Counted from the stretch's first letter, positions 28,701 to 37,405 are shown. The stretch: 50,606 bases of DNA from Drouetiella hepatica Uher 2000/2452 (GCA_019359505.1 JAHHHD010000019.1:64001-114606), one strand, 5' to 3'. Notes: a model not told the origin generated them from the sequence alone. Program-made: numbers and translations.

Positions 28701-29578
28701 AGGATAGCCCATTCATGATTAAAAGTGATTAATTGGAGAGAGACAGATACCCATATTGGTGTCCCATCTGCCTTCTTCGCTCGCACCTCGAACTGGGGAA
28801 TATGTTTCTCCTCAAGGAGCCGCTCCAGCATGGCTTGACGATCTGTCGTATCGTAGTAGAAGTTAGGAGTTTTACGACCCACTAAATCTTTACTGGGTAG
28901 CCCAAAGGTTTCTTTTACCTGATCGCTGGCATATAGTATCAGCCCATCCCCAACTTGACTAATGGTCATAGCAACGGGAGAGGCTGCCGCGATCGCTCGA
29001 AACTGGGTTTCGCTCTCTTGCAACGCAGTTTCTACTTGTTTTTGTGCAGCGAATACATCTGTTTGCTGTACTTGCTTTGGCTCTGTCACGTCTGTCCAGA
29101 TCCAAAGAATTGCCTGTTGCTGCTTATACTCAACGATTTGGGCTGAGAGTAAGGTATCTCGAATCTCTCCGCAAACGGTTTTAAGCTGAAGCTGATAGTT
29201 GATGAGTTGTTCGCCGCACTTGAGCTTGTTAAGAAGTTGGGTTGGTTCTGTCGGATTACCGTAAAACTTTGGTTCGAGCGCATCAAAGGTCTGATCGCCA
29301 GAAATGCCAAATAAAGGATCTACAAGTTGATTCTTCAGCAGAATTTGACTGTTTTCTATGCTAGTGATAGCAACGGGTAACGGGGTTAACTCAACGAGTG
29401 CGTGGAGTAAACCCTTCAGTTTCTCTCCTGCTCCTTGGCAAGCTTCTACCTCTCGCTGTAGCGCCTGATTCATTCGCTGACACTGAGCGGCGCATCGTTT
29501 AGATAACTTTACTATTGCACCGTGAAATTTGCCTGAACCCCGCTCATTACTCTGAAAGTGGGAACCAACAGATTTCAT
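25706..29578 (-). CDS. LOV/PAS/GAF sensor with GGDEF and EAL domains (c-di-GMP turnover)
   Basis: This 1290-residue soluble protein contains PAS-like domains near 60-175 and 190-310, a GAF domain near 325-480, and a PAS of LOV type near 490-610. The LOV part has the flavin signature GQNCRFLQG with its photoactive Cys near residue 526, plus the FWNELY and GIQTDITER residues that contact flavin. Two more PAS domains follow at about 620-870. The GGDEF domain has an intact GGDEF motif near 940 but no RxxD inhibitory site. The EAL domain is complete (EALVRW near 1068, then DDFGTGYSS, LKIDRSF, AEGIET). It could therefore both make and degrade c-di-GMP, controlled by blue light and other signals, to regulate motility or biofilm formation. 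It has its own upstream region of about 400 bases. Confidence 0.9.
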   Translation of the reverse strand: MKSVGSHFQSNERGSGKFHGAIVKLSKRCAAQCQRMNQALQREVEACQGAGEKLKGLLHALVELTPLPVAITSIENSQILLKNQLVDPLFGISGDQTFDALEPKFYGNPTEPTQLLNKLKCGEQLINYQLQLKTVCGEIRDTLLSAQIVEYKQQQAILWIWTDVTEPKQVQQTDVFAAQKQVETALQESETQFRAIAAASPVAMTISQVGDGLILYASDQVKETFGLPSKDLVGRKTPNFYYDTTDRQAMLERLLEEKHIPQFEVRAKKADGTPIWVSVSLQLITFNHEWAILSAFHDITEQKQTEAKLQANARQQAAVAQLGQQALSGTNLTLLFNEAVMLVAQVLETKLCGFWKLLPNDSTLFLQAGTGWQNGLVGSALAGIQAHSHLGYTILTQNPVLIEDLRTDTQFSGPPLLHNHKIISGIGIPVPGQSQPLGALSCYTIQPRTFTQDDVHFLQAIANVLASATSRHQSEAQSHLMERAINASSNGVVLTDASQSDNPIIYTNAAFVSITGYTADEIIGQNCRFLQGSDRNQPALAALRSAIQEQRECHVTLQNYRKDGTLFWNELYTAPIFDAEGRLTHFVGIQTDITERLQTEAAHRQQEGQYRRIVQMATEGIWMLDQNNNTSYVNQQTATMMGYSPYEMQGKSLFAFMDNEGTVIANHYLERRRQGIHEMHDFKFRRKDGTDLWVILSTAPMFDQQKNYIGALGMLTDVTDRRRAEVGLRESEHRLNGILCSLEDVVWSVSATAHETLYLNPAAEKIYGRSITEFFDDPDLWIKVVHPDDQKRVQAATQALDKKKSRKLEYRIIRPDGRVRWIQDRYRVICDPMGQSIRIDGIATDITGRKRMEEKLLHDAYHDALTDLPNRVLFVNRLKQAIGRAKRRSNYLFAVLFLDLDRFKVINDSLGHLVGDQLLIAIAQRLPGCLVSENTIARLGGDEFAILLDPIKDPNDAATVAEQIYQALKLPFNLNGYEIFTTVSIGITLSATGYGQPEEVLRDADVALHYAKEQGKARFALFDSAMRDQAMALLQLEMALRRAIERQELRVYYQPIVLLTTGKIIGFEALVRWLHPKQGLISPAQFIPVAEETGLIVPIGLWVLNESCRQLRQWQMQFPTASKLTISVNLSSKQFSQPRLVDQVDQVLKETGLNPNDLKLEITESGIIDNQESADLLRRLQALNVQLCIDDFGTGYSSLSRLRQFPINTLKIDRSFIGTMQESVEDAEVVQAIVTLAHNLGMDVVAEGIETAEQLAHLRRLHCEQGQGYFFSKPVDSDAVEALLAEGFRW

Positions 29579-29982
29579 ACCAGTCTCCTAAAGTTCGCAG
29601 AATCAGCAACATAGCCGACTGCCTCTAGGCAGATTCCATAGATGTAATAGATCAAAGGACAGCTACTTTGTTCCTTTGACATAACTCAATAGAGTTGCTT
29701 TGGTAAAAAAAGGCACCCATGGTTTCACGGGCAACAGTTCTGAGATAAGAGACAGCTTGTCTTTAGATTTCCCACAAGAGTACAGGAAAACCTAGTTTTC
29801 GCTTAAATTTATAATTACATTAAATTCAGACAAAATATTTCTTAGTAAAAATATATAACAACCCTCTAGGTACAGAAGCAGAAGTCTTTCGGCATGGCAT
29901 TTGGTCAATTTTTAGATACTTTCTAGCAGATAGAATGCGTCTGCATGAAAAACAAGAACTACCATATTACAAAAAAATGTGA
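29579..29982. other. Promoter region, no gene
   Basis: This 404-base AT-rich divergent region lies between the LOV/GGDEF/EAL gene and the 102-residue gene. It must hold both promoters. I cannot assign specific boxes with confidence. Confidence 0.4.
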
Positions 29983-30291
29983 ATGAATCAGCTTGCTCAA
30001 CGTCGCGATCGCTATCTGGAGCTAACTAACCACATCTTGCCTCAACTGGCTCATCAACGGCAATTTCCTGTCCGCAATAACCACTGCTTTCAACGTATTA
30101 TTTTAGACAACCTGTTTGGGCAGTGCTGGTACACTGTTTTGCAACGTGGCAAAGAAGCAGCTTACAAGCAGCTTACAGAAGCTCAGCTAGAATCAGCGAT
30201 CGCTCTAGCCGAAGCTATTATCGCTCGACCAGATGAGTATATCTACCAGCTCAACCAAAACAGCTTGCGCTGGCGTGGAAAGGTGCGCTAG
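29983..30291 (+). CDS. Conserved-looking cyanobacterial small protein
   Basis: This 102-residue helical protein has the pattern NNHCFQRIILDNLFGQCWY near residues 37-55 and then a basic segment. I recall similar short hypothetical proteins in cyanobacteria, but no function is known to me. It has no membrane segment. It is a single gene, convergent with the membrane protein on its right. Confidence 0.65.
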   Translation: MNQLAQRRDRYLELTNHILPQLAHQRQFPVRNNHCFQRIILDNLFGQCWYTVLQRGKEAAYKQLTEAQLESAIALAEAIIARPDEYIYQLNQNSLRWRGKVR

Positions 30292-30434
30292 GCATTCACC
30301 CAATTGGCAGCCATTTCGATCTTTAAAGCTCTGATCGACCTGCGATAGCTACAAGTCGATGAATTCTTGCCGTCCCAATTGCTGTCCAAGAACAGATTAT
30401 TTATCGCTGTACAACTTTAAATGAGGCAAGAGAA

Positions 30435-31013
30435 CTACTTTTTTACCAATCGCATCCGCGCACTCTGCAAGATCCAGACCATCAAAATGGCAGTCACAGC
30501 GCTATAAACCAATATGATAATGGGTGGCTGAAAAAGCATAGAGTTCGGTTGATTTAAGGCGATCGGGATTTGCGCCACTCCGGCAATTAGCCAAGCAATT
30601 GACCTAGATGAAAACCGCCGCAGTATAAACCACTGGGTAATGGCTGTTCCTGCCCAAACTGCCACCGATGCGATGTCTAAGCTATCGCCACCTAATAATC
30701 CAACTCCAAGAGCAATAGTGGCTCCCATTGCCCCACCTGCTACCGTCACGCCTAACCACTGAGCAAGTGGCAAGTATTGCCTAAGTAGCCAACCCTGTGC
30801 CGCTCCCACCGCTGCTGTGAGTAAGAGAGACATCAAAGCTAGAAAGATAGCGGCTCCCACCGCTCCCTCATTTGTACCCTCAATGGCGAAGCCCAGTTGA
30901 CCAGCCGTAAAGTAGCTAACGTAGAGCGAAACAACCCCACCAACAAAGATGGCGCTCATACTCACTAGCCCCCACAACAACCCCAACACCCAATCAAGTC
31001 TAGGACTTGACAT
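30435..31013 (-). CDS. Integral membrane protein of unknown function
   Basis: This 192-residue protein has about five to six hydrophobic segments (near 10-32, 48-70, 85-105, 113-130, 140-155 and 163-183), several Gly-rich. No signature of a transporter or enzyme is visible. It is likely an inner-membrane or thylakoid protein. It is transcribed alone. Confidence 0.7.
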   Translation of the reverse strand: MSSPRLDWVLGLLWGLVSMSAIFVGGVVSLYVSYFTAGQLGFAIEGTNEGAVGAAIFLALMSLLLTAAVGAAQGWLLRQYLPLAQWLGVTVAGGAMGATIALGVGLLGGDSLDIASVAVWAGTAITQWFILRRFSSRSIAWLIAGVAQIPIALNQPNSMLFQPPIIILVYSAVTAILMVWILQSARMRLVKK

Positions 31014-31262
31014 AAATTCCGCCTATTCACAACTGCCCTATCCTATGTTGAAGCTGCATCAGCTGAAGACCGATCATGTTGCAGTTTGATCACTGACAGC
31101 GATTAGTAAGGAGATTTTAGCTGACTTTTAACGCACCCTCTTGGGGTCGAGCCGAACAGAGGTGCATTGTGTCTATGTAGACCCAACCCATTCCTCCAGT
31201 TTCAGAAGACACCGCAGCAGTTGCACGAGGTGCTTTTCCTAAAGGCAACCTTTCAAGTTTGA

Positions 31263-32069
31263 GCTGCTCTAGCAGTTAACCAGGAGTTGATTTTCCTCTA
31301 TTGGCAGATTGGAACCGAAATTCTTACTCGTTATAATCAGGAGGGGTGGGGCAAGAAGGTTGTAGAGAGGCTTGCTAAAGACTTAAAGCAGAAATTCCCT
31401 GACATTAAAGGGTTTTCTCCTCGAAACCCGACTTATATGAGGGATTTTGCAGCCGCTTACTTTGATGAGCAAATTTTGCAGCAGCCTGCTGCAAAAATTC
31501 CCTGGTTTCACAATTGTGTTTTCCTGGACAAGGTGAAAGACATCAATGAGCGTCTCTGGTATATCCAGCAGACGATCGAGAATGGATGGAGCCGAAACGT
31601 ATTAGTCTTTCAGATCGAAAGCGCTCTTCATAAGCGACAAGGTGGCGCAATTACAAATTTTGAGAGGGTTTTGCCGAAGCCACAATCTGATCTTGCAAAT
31701 AGTCTGCTTAAAGACCCTTACCGATTGGATTTTCTCTCACTAAGTAAAGATGCTCAGGAGCGAGACTTAGAAAACGCTCTTGTAACTCATATCCGAGATT
31801 TTTTGCTTGAGCTTGGAGTTGGTTTCTCCTTTATGGGAAGCCAGTATTCAATTGAGGTAGATGGAAAAGAATACAGGCTAGATCTGCTGTTTTACCATGT
31901 CAAGTTACGCTGTTTTGTGGTCATCGATCTCAAAATGGTAGAATTTCAGCCTGAATTTAGTGGAAAAATGAATTTCTATGTTGCGGCGGTTGACGACTTA
32001 CTACGTCATGCCGATGACCATGTATGTTTTGGGATCGGGTCTAGCTTGACTCCCTATAAAGCTAGTTGA
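31263..32069 (+). pseudogene. YhcG/DUF1016-type PD-(D/E)XK nuclease, truncated at both ends
   Basis: The frame has the DUF1016 N-terminal block (IFLYWQIGTEI, GFSPRNPTYMRDFA) and the PD-(D/E)XK core (YRLDLLFYH...CFVVIDLK, then KMNFYVAAVDDLLRH). A TGA lies directly before recognisable N-terminal homology at 31263, so the first 20-40 residues are missing. The C-terminal 50-60 residues are replaced by unrelated sequence ending PYKAS. Intact relatives are about 330-370 residues and are linked to DNA repair or defence. The catalytic Asp and Asp-x-Lys are still present, but loss of both ends makes activity doubtful. Confidence 0.75.
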
Positions 32070-32110
32070 ACAGATTCGGAAGAATGAGACATTGAGAAAA
32101 TCGGTTCGAT

Positions 32111-32407
32111 TCAGTTTGGCTTATCATCATCCATTTGTGCCGTAAGCTTATCCAATCGATCATTAGCATCCTTCGCCAAGCTTCGACACACTACTGCTGA
32201 TGCTGTACTTCCAGCAGTAGTGATAGCTCCAGCCTGCGCCTTATTCGCTAGCAATAGACCAGCTCCAACAAGTCCGAGTAAGGCTGACGTAGCTGTCATT
32301 CCCCAGGCAAGGTTAAACGCCCATTCTGCGTGTCGGATTCGTACTTTCAAAACTCTAGATGCTGGGTCTTCAGGAGAAAGGTTGATATTTTTGGAAGAAT
32401 TAGCCAT
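32111..32407 (-). CDS. Cyanobacterial TRADD-N-associated two-TM protein
   Basis: This 98-residue protein matches, from memory, the family called cyanobacterial TRADD-N-associated 2-TM domain. It has a basic RIRHAEWAFNLAWGMT segment, two hydrophobic helices (about 36-55 and 60-75), then a conserved tail CRSLAKDANDRLDKL. In related loci such proteins accompany TRADD-N, an adaptor domain of predicted bacterial conflict and cell-death systems. No TRADD-N protein is seen next to it. It is divergent from the HTH plus pentapeptide-uL5 operon, with 341 bases between. Confidence 0.75.
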   Translation of the reverse strand: MANSSKNINLSPEDPASRVLKVRIRHAEWAFNLAWGMTATSALLGLVGAGLLLANKAQAGAITTAGSTASAVVCRSLAKDANDRLDKLTAQMDDDKPN

Positions 32408-32653
32408 GATAAATGACAGTCTGGTACGACTGTTTTAGAGGATAAAGCTCAGGCTCATTGACTAGCTCTTAATGAGCTTGAGTATCAAGCGAGTGACATA
32501 TGAGATTATTCGTCAAACTGCTTTCTGCTATTCCATTGCAGTAAGGTCGGCGAGCTGCCGGGTTTTCCTAGTTAAATAAGCCATCGCTTTATTGAAATGG
32601 CATTGTTGTTTTACCAATTTCGACACTTTCATCATCAAGCTAAAAATTCCTTA

Positions 32654-32677
32654 AAATGGGTCATATCTAGCCCATTT
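32654..32677. promoter_or_regulatory. Dyad upstream of the HTH/pentapeptide-uL5 operon
   Basis: AAATGGG (32654-32660) and CCCATTT (32671-32677) form a 7 bp perfect dyad with 10-base spacing, 72 bases before the start codon. A TATACT at 32714-32719 could be a -10 box. The dyad is a plausible operator, but no regulator is demonstrated. Confidence 0.35.
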
Positions 32678-32748
32678 CCATGCTTGTCTTCAAAAGTGAT
32701 CGAAAACTGGGCTTATACTGAACCAACTTGAGGAGATAGCATCTTGGA

Positions 32749-33582
32749 ATGGCAGTGACACTTAGAGCTTCACAGGCAGGACTTAATAAAGTTGACATGG
32801 CTAGACGTAAAAAGGGATGGTCAAAAACAGAGAGTGTTTGGTGTGAGCTTACGGTAATATCAGCATCAACTTTAAAGAGGTTTTGGTCAGGGCAAGCAAT
32901 TCAGCAAGAAGCTTTTGTAGCTATCTGTGAGGCAGTTGGGATCAACAATTGGCAAGAAATCGTTGAGGAAACTAATGAACAGTCTCTTAGTCAAGATTCT
33001 TCAGATATAGTGATAGTAGCTGCCGATTATGTTCCTCACTCTCAAGAGAATCGATGCCCAGATTGCTTATTTCTTTACTTAGAAGGAGTTATGGTTAAGT
33101 CAGCTTCACTTCAGCAAGTTGAATTACGGCTGACTATTAACTTTAATGAGCAGTGGGAAGATTTAGGTATCGGGCGAGTAAAATTTGGTATTAGAAGTGG
33201 AGAATTACGGCTGAGTTTAACAAATGGTAAAATCCCTTATAGCTCTCGCAAATTAGCTACTACAGACTGTTATATTTCAACCAAGGGTTCTGAAGAGAAA
33301 CCTGTTTGGGAATTCAAGCTTAAGAAAACGGATGAACCAACTTTAAAGGTTTTATTGGATGCCGTGAAGCTTGCCATACTGCAAACTACAGCAATTCCGG
33401 CTAATTTAGAAGCAACGTTTGAAATATCTTTAAATGACTTATTTCTAACTGACATAGAAGAAATCTTGCCTCCTGCGACTCATATTAATAAGCAAATTGC
33501 AATTAAAGCTGAGGTTGTTCGCTGGATGTTACAGTCCAAGGTTAAGCCTTATATGAGTCGTTTGGAGATGAAATATGCCTGA
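32749..33582 (+). CDS. Protein with cyanobacterial conflict-type HTH domain and unknown beta domain
   Basis: This 277-residue protein starts at ATG 32749 after a GAGGAG-like site. Residues 8-72 form a helix-turn-helix-like domain ([38 protein letters not shown]) that I recognise as a recurrent N-terminal module of cyanobacterial NACHT, WD40 and pentapeptide effector proteins. Residues about 85-250 are beta-rich and unrecognised, with a CPDC pair near 102-105. It lacks an effector or ATPase domain of its own. Its stop overlaps the start of the pentapeptide-uL5 gene by 8 bases, so the two products are almost certainly made together and may form a complex. Confidence 0.7.
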   Translation: MAVTLRASQAGLNKVDMARRKKGWSKTESVWCELTVISASTLKRFWSGQAIQQEAFVAICEAVGINNWQEIVEETNEQSLSQDSSDIVIVAADYVPHSQENRCPDCLFLYLEGVMVKSASLQQVELRLTINFNEQWEDLGIGRVKFGIRSGELRLSLTNGKIPYSSRKLATTDCYISTKGSEEKPVWEFKLKKTDEPTLKVLLDAVKLAILQTTAIPANLEATFEISLNDLFLTDIEEILPPATHINKQIAIKAEVVRWMLQSKVKPYMSRLEMKYA

Positions 33583-34621
33583 TGATGTATCTCTACAAGA
33601 ACTCCAAAGCCGCATACAGTCAATTCTTCACGCAGACACTAATGACTTTAATGAACTAACTAGGTTGCTTGATAGAAATTTGCTGGAGGACTTTTCAGGG
33701 GCTAATCTTAAAGGAGTTGACCTGAGTAGAAGCAATCTACACAATGCAGATTTAAGCAACACAGACTTAAGGAATGGCAATTTGCACGAAGCAGACCTAA
33801 GAAGCGCAAATCTAAGAAATGCAGACCTAAGAAATGCAAATTTAGAAGATGCAAATTTAGAGAATGCAGACTTGCGGTATGCCAACATGAAAGGTGCAAA
33901 TCTTCGTAGAGCAATTTTATGTGGAGCAAACCTTTATAGGGCTGATTTAAGAGAGTGTGATTTAAAGGATGCGGATCTAAGGCACGCTATTTTGAAAAGT
34001 GCTGACTTGCGATTTACAAACTTATCTAGCGCTACTCTTTCTAAAAATTCTCAGTCCGGTTTCAAGAAGTCAAGAACTAGATTGAAAGCAGTTTATCAAG
34101 ATATAACTGTGCCTTATTTATTAGATCAATTCAAATATACTAATATTCATAAAGTTCCTAAACTTGTAAAGGTTACTGTAAATCGAGGCTTGGGAGAGGT
34201 AGCTCAGAATGCTAAAATGCTAGAAGACTCTCTCACGGAGATTGCTTTAATCACAGGTCAAAAACCTGTAGTAACCAGAGCGAGAAAAGCAATTGCGGGA
34301 TTTAAGCTTCGTAAGGGAATGCCTGTCGGCATCCTCGTTACATTACGGTCAGATAGAATGTACTCTTTTCTAGATCGTCTAATTAACTTAGCATTACCCC
34401 GTATACGTGACTTTCGTGGTATTAGCCCAAAAGCATTTGATGGTAGGGGTAACTATACATTAGGAATCCGAGAACAACTTATATTTCCTGAAATAGAGTA
34501 CGATCAAATCACTCAAATTCGTGGTCTGGATATTTCAGTTATTACTACAGCTAATACAGATGAAGAAGGGCGTGCTCTTCTTTATCACCTAGGTATGCCT
34601 TTTAGAAATCAAAGTGCATAA
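33575..34621 (+). CDS. Fusion of pentapeptide repeats with full-length ribosomal protein uL5
   Basis: This 348-residue protein has three parts. Residues 1-38 are helical ([14 protein letters not shown]). Residues 40-155 are about 23 pentapeptide repeats of the A(D/N)Lxx type ([19 protein letters not shown]), which fold as a right-handed quadrilateral helix. Residues 167-345 are a complete bacterial ribosomal protein L5, the 5S rRNA binder: [67 protein letters not shown]. The uL5 part keeps nearly every strongly conserved block, so it probably still folds and may bind 5S rRNA. It is not in a ribosomal operon: it is coupled to an HTH-domain gene next to other conflict-type genes. A ribosome-targeted effector, decoy or immunity factor is an inference. 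Confidence 0.9.
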   Translation: MPDDVSLQELQSRIQSILHADTNDFNELTRLLDRNLLEDFSGANLKGVDLSRSNLHNADLSNTDLRNGNLHEADLRSANLRNADLRNANLEDANLENADLRYANMKGANLRRAILCGANLYRADLRECDLKDADLRHAILKSADLRFTNLSSATLSKNSQSGFKKSRTRLKAVYQDITVPYLLDQFKYTNIHKVPKLVKVTVNRGLGEVAQNAKMLEDSLTEIALITGQKPVVTRARKAIAGFKLRKGMPVGILVTLRSDRMYSFLDRLINLALPRIRDFRGISPKAFDGRGNYTLGIREQLIFPEIEYDQITQIRGLDISVITTANTDEEGRALLYHLGMPFRNQSA

Positions 34622-34903
34622 GCTCTCCCAGCTTTGAGCAGAAAAATTATTTGTCATGTGTCACAGACTTGAAATTATGCGTTGACGAATAGTTATACGA
34701 TTTCATTTACCTCAAGTGCAATCTAAAGTGCTCCAGGGATGCATAATTCTACCTAATCAGAATCTTTGTGCTTGTCAGTCTTGCTCATGTCAAGGCATTG
34801 AGTGTAGCTGTTCTCTAGTACGTATGTGGTTGTAAAGCGAAAGCGATCTCTCCTCAGTTTTTGTTTGAATGGCTGCTTCTTCAAAGCCTGTGGCTTCAAG
34901 TCC

Positions 34904-36637
34904 CTAACCAAAGTTGATAAATTCTCTAATATCTTTGCCCCGGTGTTTATAGTTTTGCTTTTCTGGGTCGATCGCATGTTTTTTGTAGTGAGCGGTTAGC
35001 TCTGGCTCATGGTCAGCCAAAAATTTCTGTAAGCGTGGCTGGCTCTTGACGAATTGCTTGAGCAACCCGATTGTGACTGCCCATTTTTCGGTGTGAAGCC
35101 TCTCTTCAGCGTCATTGTAGGCAAAGATGCGGTGCATGATGTCTACAAGCCTTTCATCTGCAATATCTCCTCTCTTTCGCTCTGTTGGTTTGGTCTTAGG
35201 AGCTGAACTGTCGCTGCTAGGAGAACTCTCAACTTGAGTGGGTGCAGCAACAGAGGTTATGGGATCGATCGCCTTTGCTACTTGGGGAGTTCCCTGCTGC
35301 TGGTGAAGAAATAGGGTCATCACATCCGTGAGCTGCTTCAAGGTCGCCTCCAAATTGGAGAAGAATGGCTGATTGACTTCAACTGGCTCAGCTGCTCTAT
35401 CATCTTTCTGCTGAACTACCTCAGCGATCGGTTCAGTAGGAGTGCTTTGAGATGAAGCATTGCTTGATGGCTCTAGTGACTTCTCTAGTCTCTCTTTAAT
35501 CCAAGAGACTAGATACCCCATCTTTTCCATTTGAGTGCTGTCAGAAGAGAGCTGGAGCTTATCAAAGATGCTCTCAAGTGCCTCTCGGTCTTCCTGCCAT
35601 AATCTCAGCCGTTGAACAGTTCTTTCCTGTGGTGCTTCGGTCGTTTTGGCTTCCCCCTTTTTGAAAGCATCGATCACAGTAATGCCGCCAAGACCTAGCT
35701 TGATTCCCTTCCGCTTGCCTTTGTGCTGAGCGATTAACTCATCAGCAATTTCATAATCGCTGTAGTGTCTTCCTGCTGCAAGTGACCTTCTCTTTTCAAC
35801 GTTTTTTTCGTTCAATACTGCGTAGTGTCCCTGGATAGCCGCCTTAAATTCAGCTTCGTTGACGGCTGGGGGGCAGTACCAAAAAACAGCGATCGTGGCG
35901 TATACGCTTCTGGAGATATGCGTATACAGGTTGTCCCTTCCGCTTCTGAGAGGAATTAGACCAGAGAAATGAGTATCACAAGCTTTAGCTACTGCCTGTG
36001 AGTAGCTTCTGTTAATCGTGGTTGAATCAAGCTCTGCTGTTTCAGGTAGTTCTTTTCTAAGTCTGCTCAGAGCATCACAGACCTTTGCAGCCGTTGTTAG
36101 AGTTGGGATCTCAAACTCTAGCTCAATTGCTTCAGAACCTCTTTTTTTAGCTCCTGTGAACATGACAGACCATTTTGATTTAGGTTCAAAGTGAGCTGTA
36201 GATACAAGCTCGGCTACTCGCCTGCCTGTAAGGACTGAAAGACCTGCGGCTATTTCTGCCCATTCCTTTGACTCAAGCAGGCGAACTGCCTTAGCGGTGA
36301 TCATCTCAGGATCTTTGAGATACTGGACATTCTCGTTGCGGTCTGAAACTCTCGCCTGAGCTGCACTGTTCAGATCTGTATATTCATCCGTTGAAAACTT
36401 AATATGGTCAAGGGAGAAGTGGTCTTCCCCGAATTCGTCCTTAATGGCACGCCTGACTTGAGCCATGCAGTTTTTTTGCTGGGCGATCGTGATTAATTCT
36501 CGCTTAGTCCAGTCAGAGCGTAGATCCTTGAGAAGTTTTTTGGCTTTCCTCCTGCCTGCCTGGTCATCCTGCCAGGTTGCAATCAATGGGAGGTAGGTTT
36601 CTTTGAGTTGCTGTTCTAGCCACTTGCTACTGCTCAT
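34904..36637 (-). CDS. Protelomerase (telomere resolvase) family protein
   Basis: This 577-residue protein has the telomere resolvase catalytic fold related to tyrosine recombinases at about residues 85-310. I see the first Arg in LTGRRVAE (139-140), a Lys in TGAKKRG (164-165), an HxxR in LYTHISRSVY (240-243), a His in QGHY (271) and candidate nucleophile Tyr residues in GRHYSDYEI (292 or 295). A linker rich in Ser/Pro/Thr (about 385-480) and a basic helical C-terminal domain (about 485-577, ending NYKHRGKDIREFI) follow. Such enzymes cut replicated telomeres and reseal them as covalently closed hairpins, as TelN, TelK, ResT and TelA do. Two TATCTATATC boxes lie just upstream. A truncated copy lies at 45527-46181. 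Confidence 0.85.
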   Translation of the reverse strand: MSSSKWLEQQLKETYLPLIATWQDDQAGRRKAKKLLKDLRSDWTKRELITIAQQKNCMAQVRRAIKDEFGEDHFSLDHIKFSTDEYTDLNSAAQARVSDRNENVQYLKDPEMITAKAVRLLESKEWAEIAAGLSVLTGRRVAELVSTAHFEPKSKWSVMFTGAKKRGSEAIELEFEIPTLTTAAKVCDALSRLRKELPETAELDSTTINRSYSQAVAKACDTHFSGLIPLRSGRDNLYTHISRSVYATIAVFWYCPPAVNEAEFKAAIQGHYAVLNEKNVEKRRSLAAGRHYSDYEIADELIAQHKGKRKGIKLGLGGITVIDAFKKGEAKTTEAPQERTVQRLRLWQEDREALESIFDKLQLSSDSTQMEKMGYLVSWIKERLEKSLEPSSNASSQSTPTEPIAEVVQQKDDRAAEPVEVNQPFFSNLEATLKQLTDVMTLFLHQQQGTPQVAKAIDPITSVAAPTQVESSPSSDSSAPKTKPTERKRGDIADERLVDIMHRIFAYNDAEERLHTEKWAVTIGLLKQFVKSQPRLQKFLADHEPELTAHYKKHAIDPEKQNYKHRGKDIREFINFG

Positions 36638-36670
36638 GCTTACCTTCAGTTAAAAAAGTTAGTGTATAAC

Positions 36671-36705
36671 TATCTATATCGCTATCATACATCCATATCT
36701 ATATC
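36671..36705. promoter_or_regulatory. Paired TATCTATATC boxes upstream of protelomerase
   Basis: TATCTATATC occurs at 36671-36680 and 36696-36705, 25 bases apart, 34-68 bases before the protelomerase start. The same pair with the same spacing precedes the truncated copy, and the complement GATATAGATA occurs twice near the right end. They are candidate operator or resolvase-binding sites and may overlap the promoter. Confidence 0.5.
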
Positions 36706-36889
36706 AATACGATTTAATAATACAGATAGAAGAAATTAATTTTGTAGATACTCAATCAGGTCTTGAGAGTCATAAACTGGTCTAGTCATGAGTTGAGAAC
36801 CCTGTGATTTTACTGTCTGAGCGTTGTCTTATCGCAGATAGCTGGTTCTATTTTTTGGCTTCCTGCCTGCTCCTAGTAGGCAGGCAAGC

Positions 36890-37138
36890 TTAAGGTGTTT
36901 CTAGTTCCTCCTTTTGAGAGAGAAGAGAGAGCATTTGAGCTTTATTGAGGTGCTGATTTTTGCCATTAGCGTTACGCCATCTGATACCGTTCTGAGAGCA
37001 GGTCTTTCGCAGGTCAGTTACAGAGGGCTGCTTTTTGGTTGAACTAACCTGTCCGAAGCGAGGGGGTCACTTCATTGTTTCAGCTTCAATGGCTGCTTGC
37101 AGTTGAGCCAATAATTCCTTAATGGGTAAAGCCGACAT
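36890..37138 (-). pseudogene. Small SAP-like gene with in-frame TGA
   Basis: From ATG 37138 the frame reads MSALPIKELLAQLQAA, then TGA after 23 codons, and continues open for 58 more codons. That part includes VTDLRKTCSQNGIRWRNANG and HLNKAQMLSLL, which resemble a SAP or Rho-N type helix-extended-loop-helix nucleic-acid-binding motif. A related, more damaged piece lies near 49595-49690. Whether the TGA is a mutation, a sequencing error or readthrough is unknown. Confidence 0.45.
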
Positions 37139-37405
37139 AAGGGCAAAAAGGTGCCAGTACAGATTTCACCTGCTCTTCTTTTGACCATTGGACAGCTTCT
37201 GAACTAGCTGCTCAACTGTCACCTGCCTTAAAGGTCGATTCCTTCGTTGAAAGGAACCTCTAGAACCCTCATGCTGCCGCAGCTCTGGAGAGGCAGAAGA
37301 GCTGCTTTGAGGTCAAGGATTACTGCTTTCTTTAAACTTAATTTAGACAAGGCTTCTAGGTCATCCAGCACCTTTCTTCCTTTATGTCGGCTCACTCCTA
37401 CGATC

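Noticed and set aside
36862-36884. CCTGCCTGCT/AGTAGGCAGG hairpin as terminator of the SAP-like gene
   Set aside because: On the relevant strand it is followed by A residues, not U, so it does not fit a terminator; it is left unassigned.
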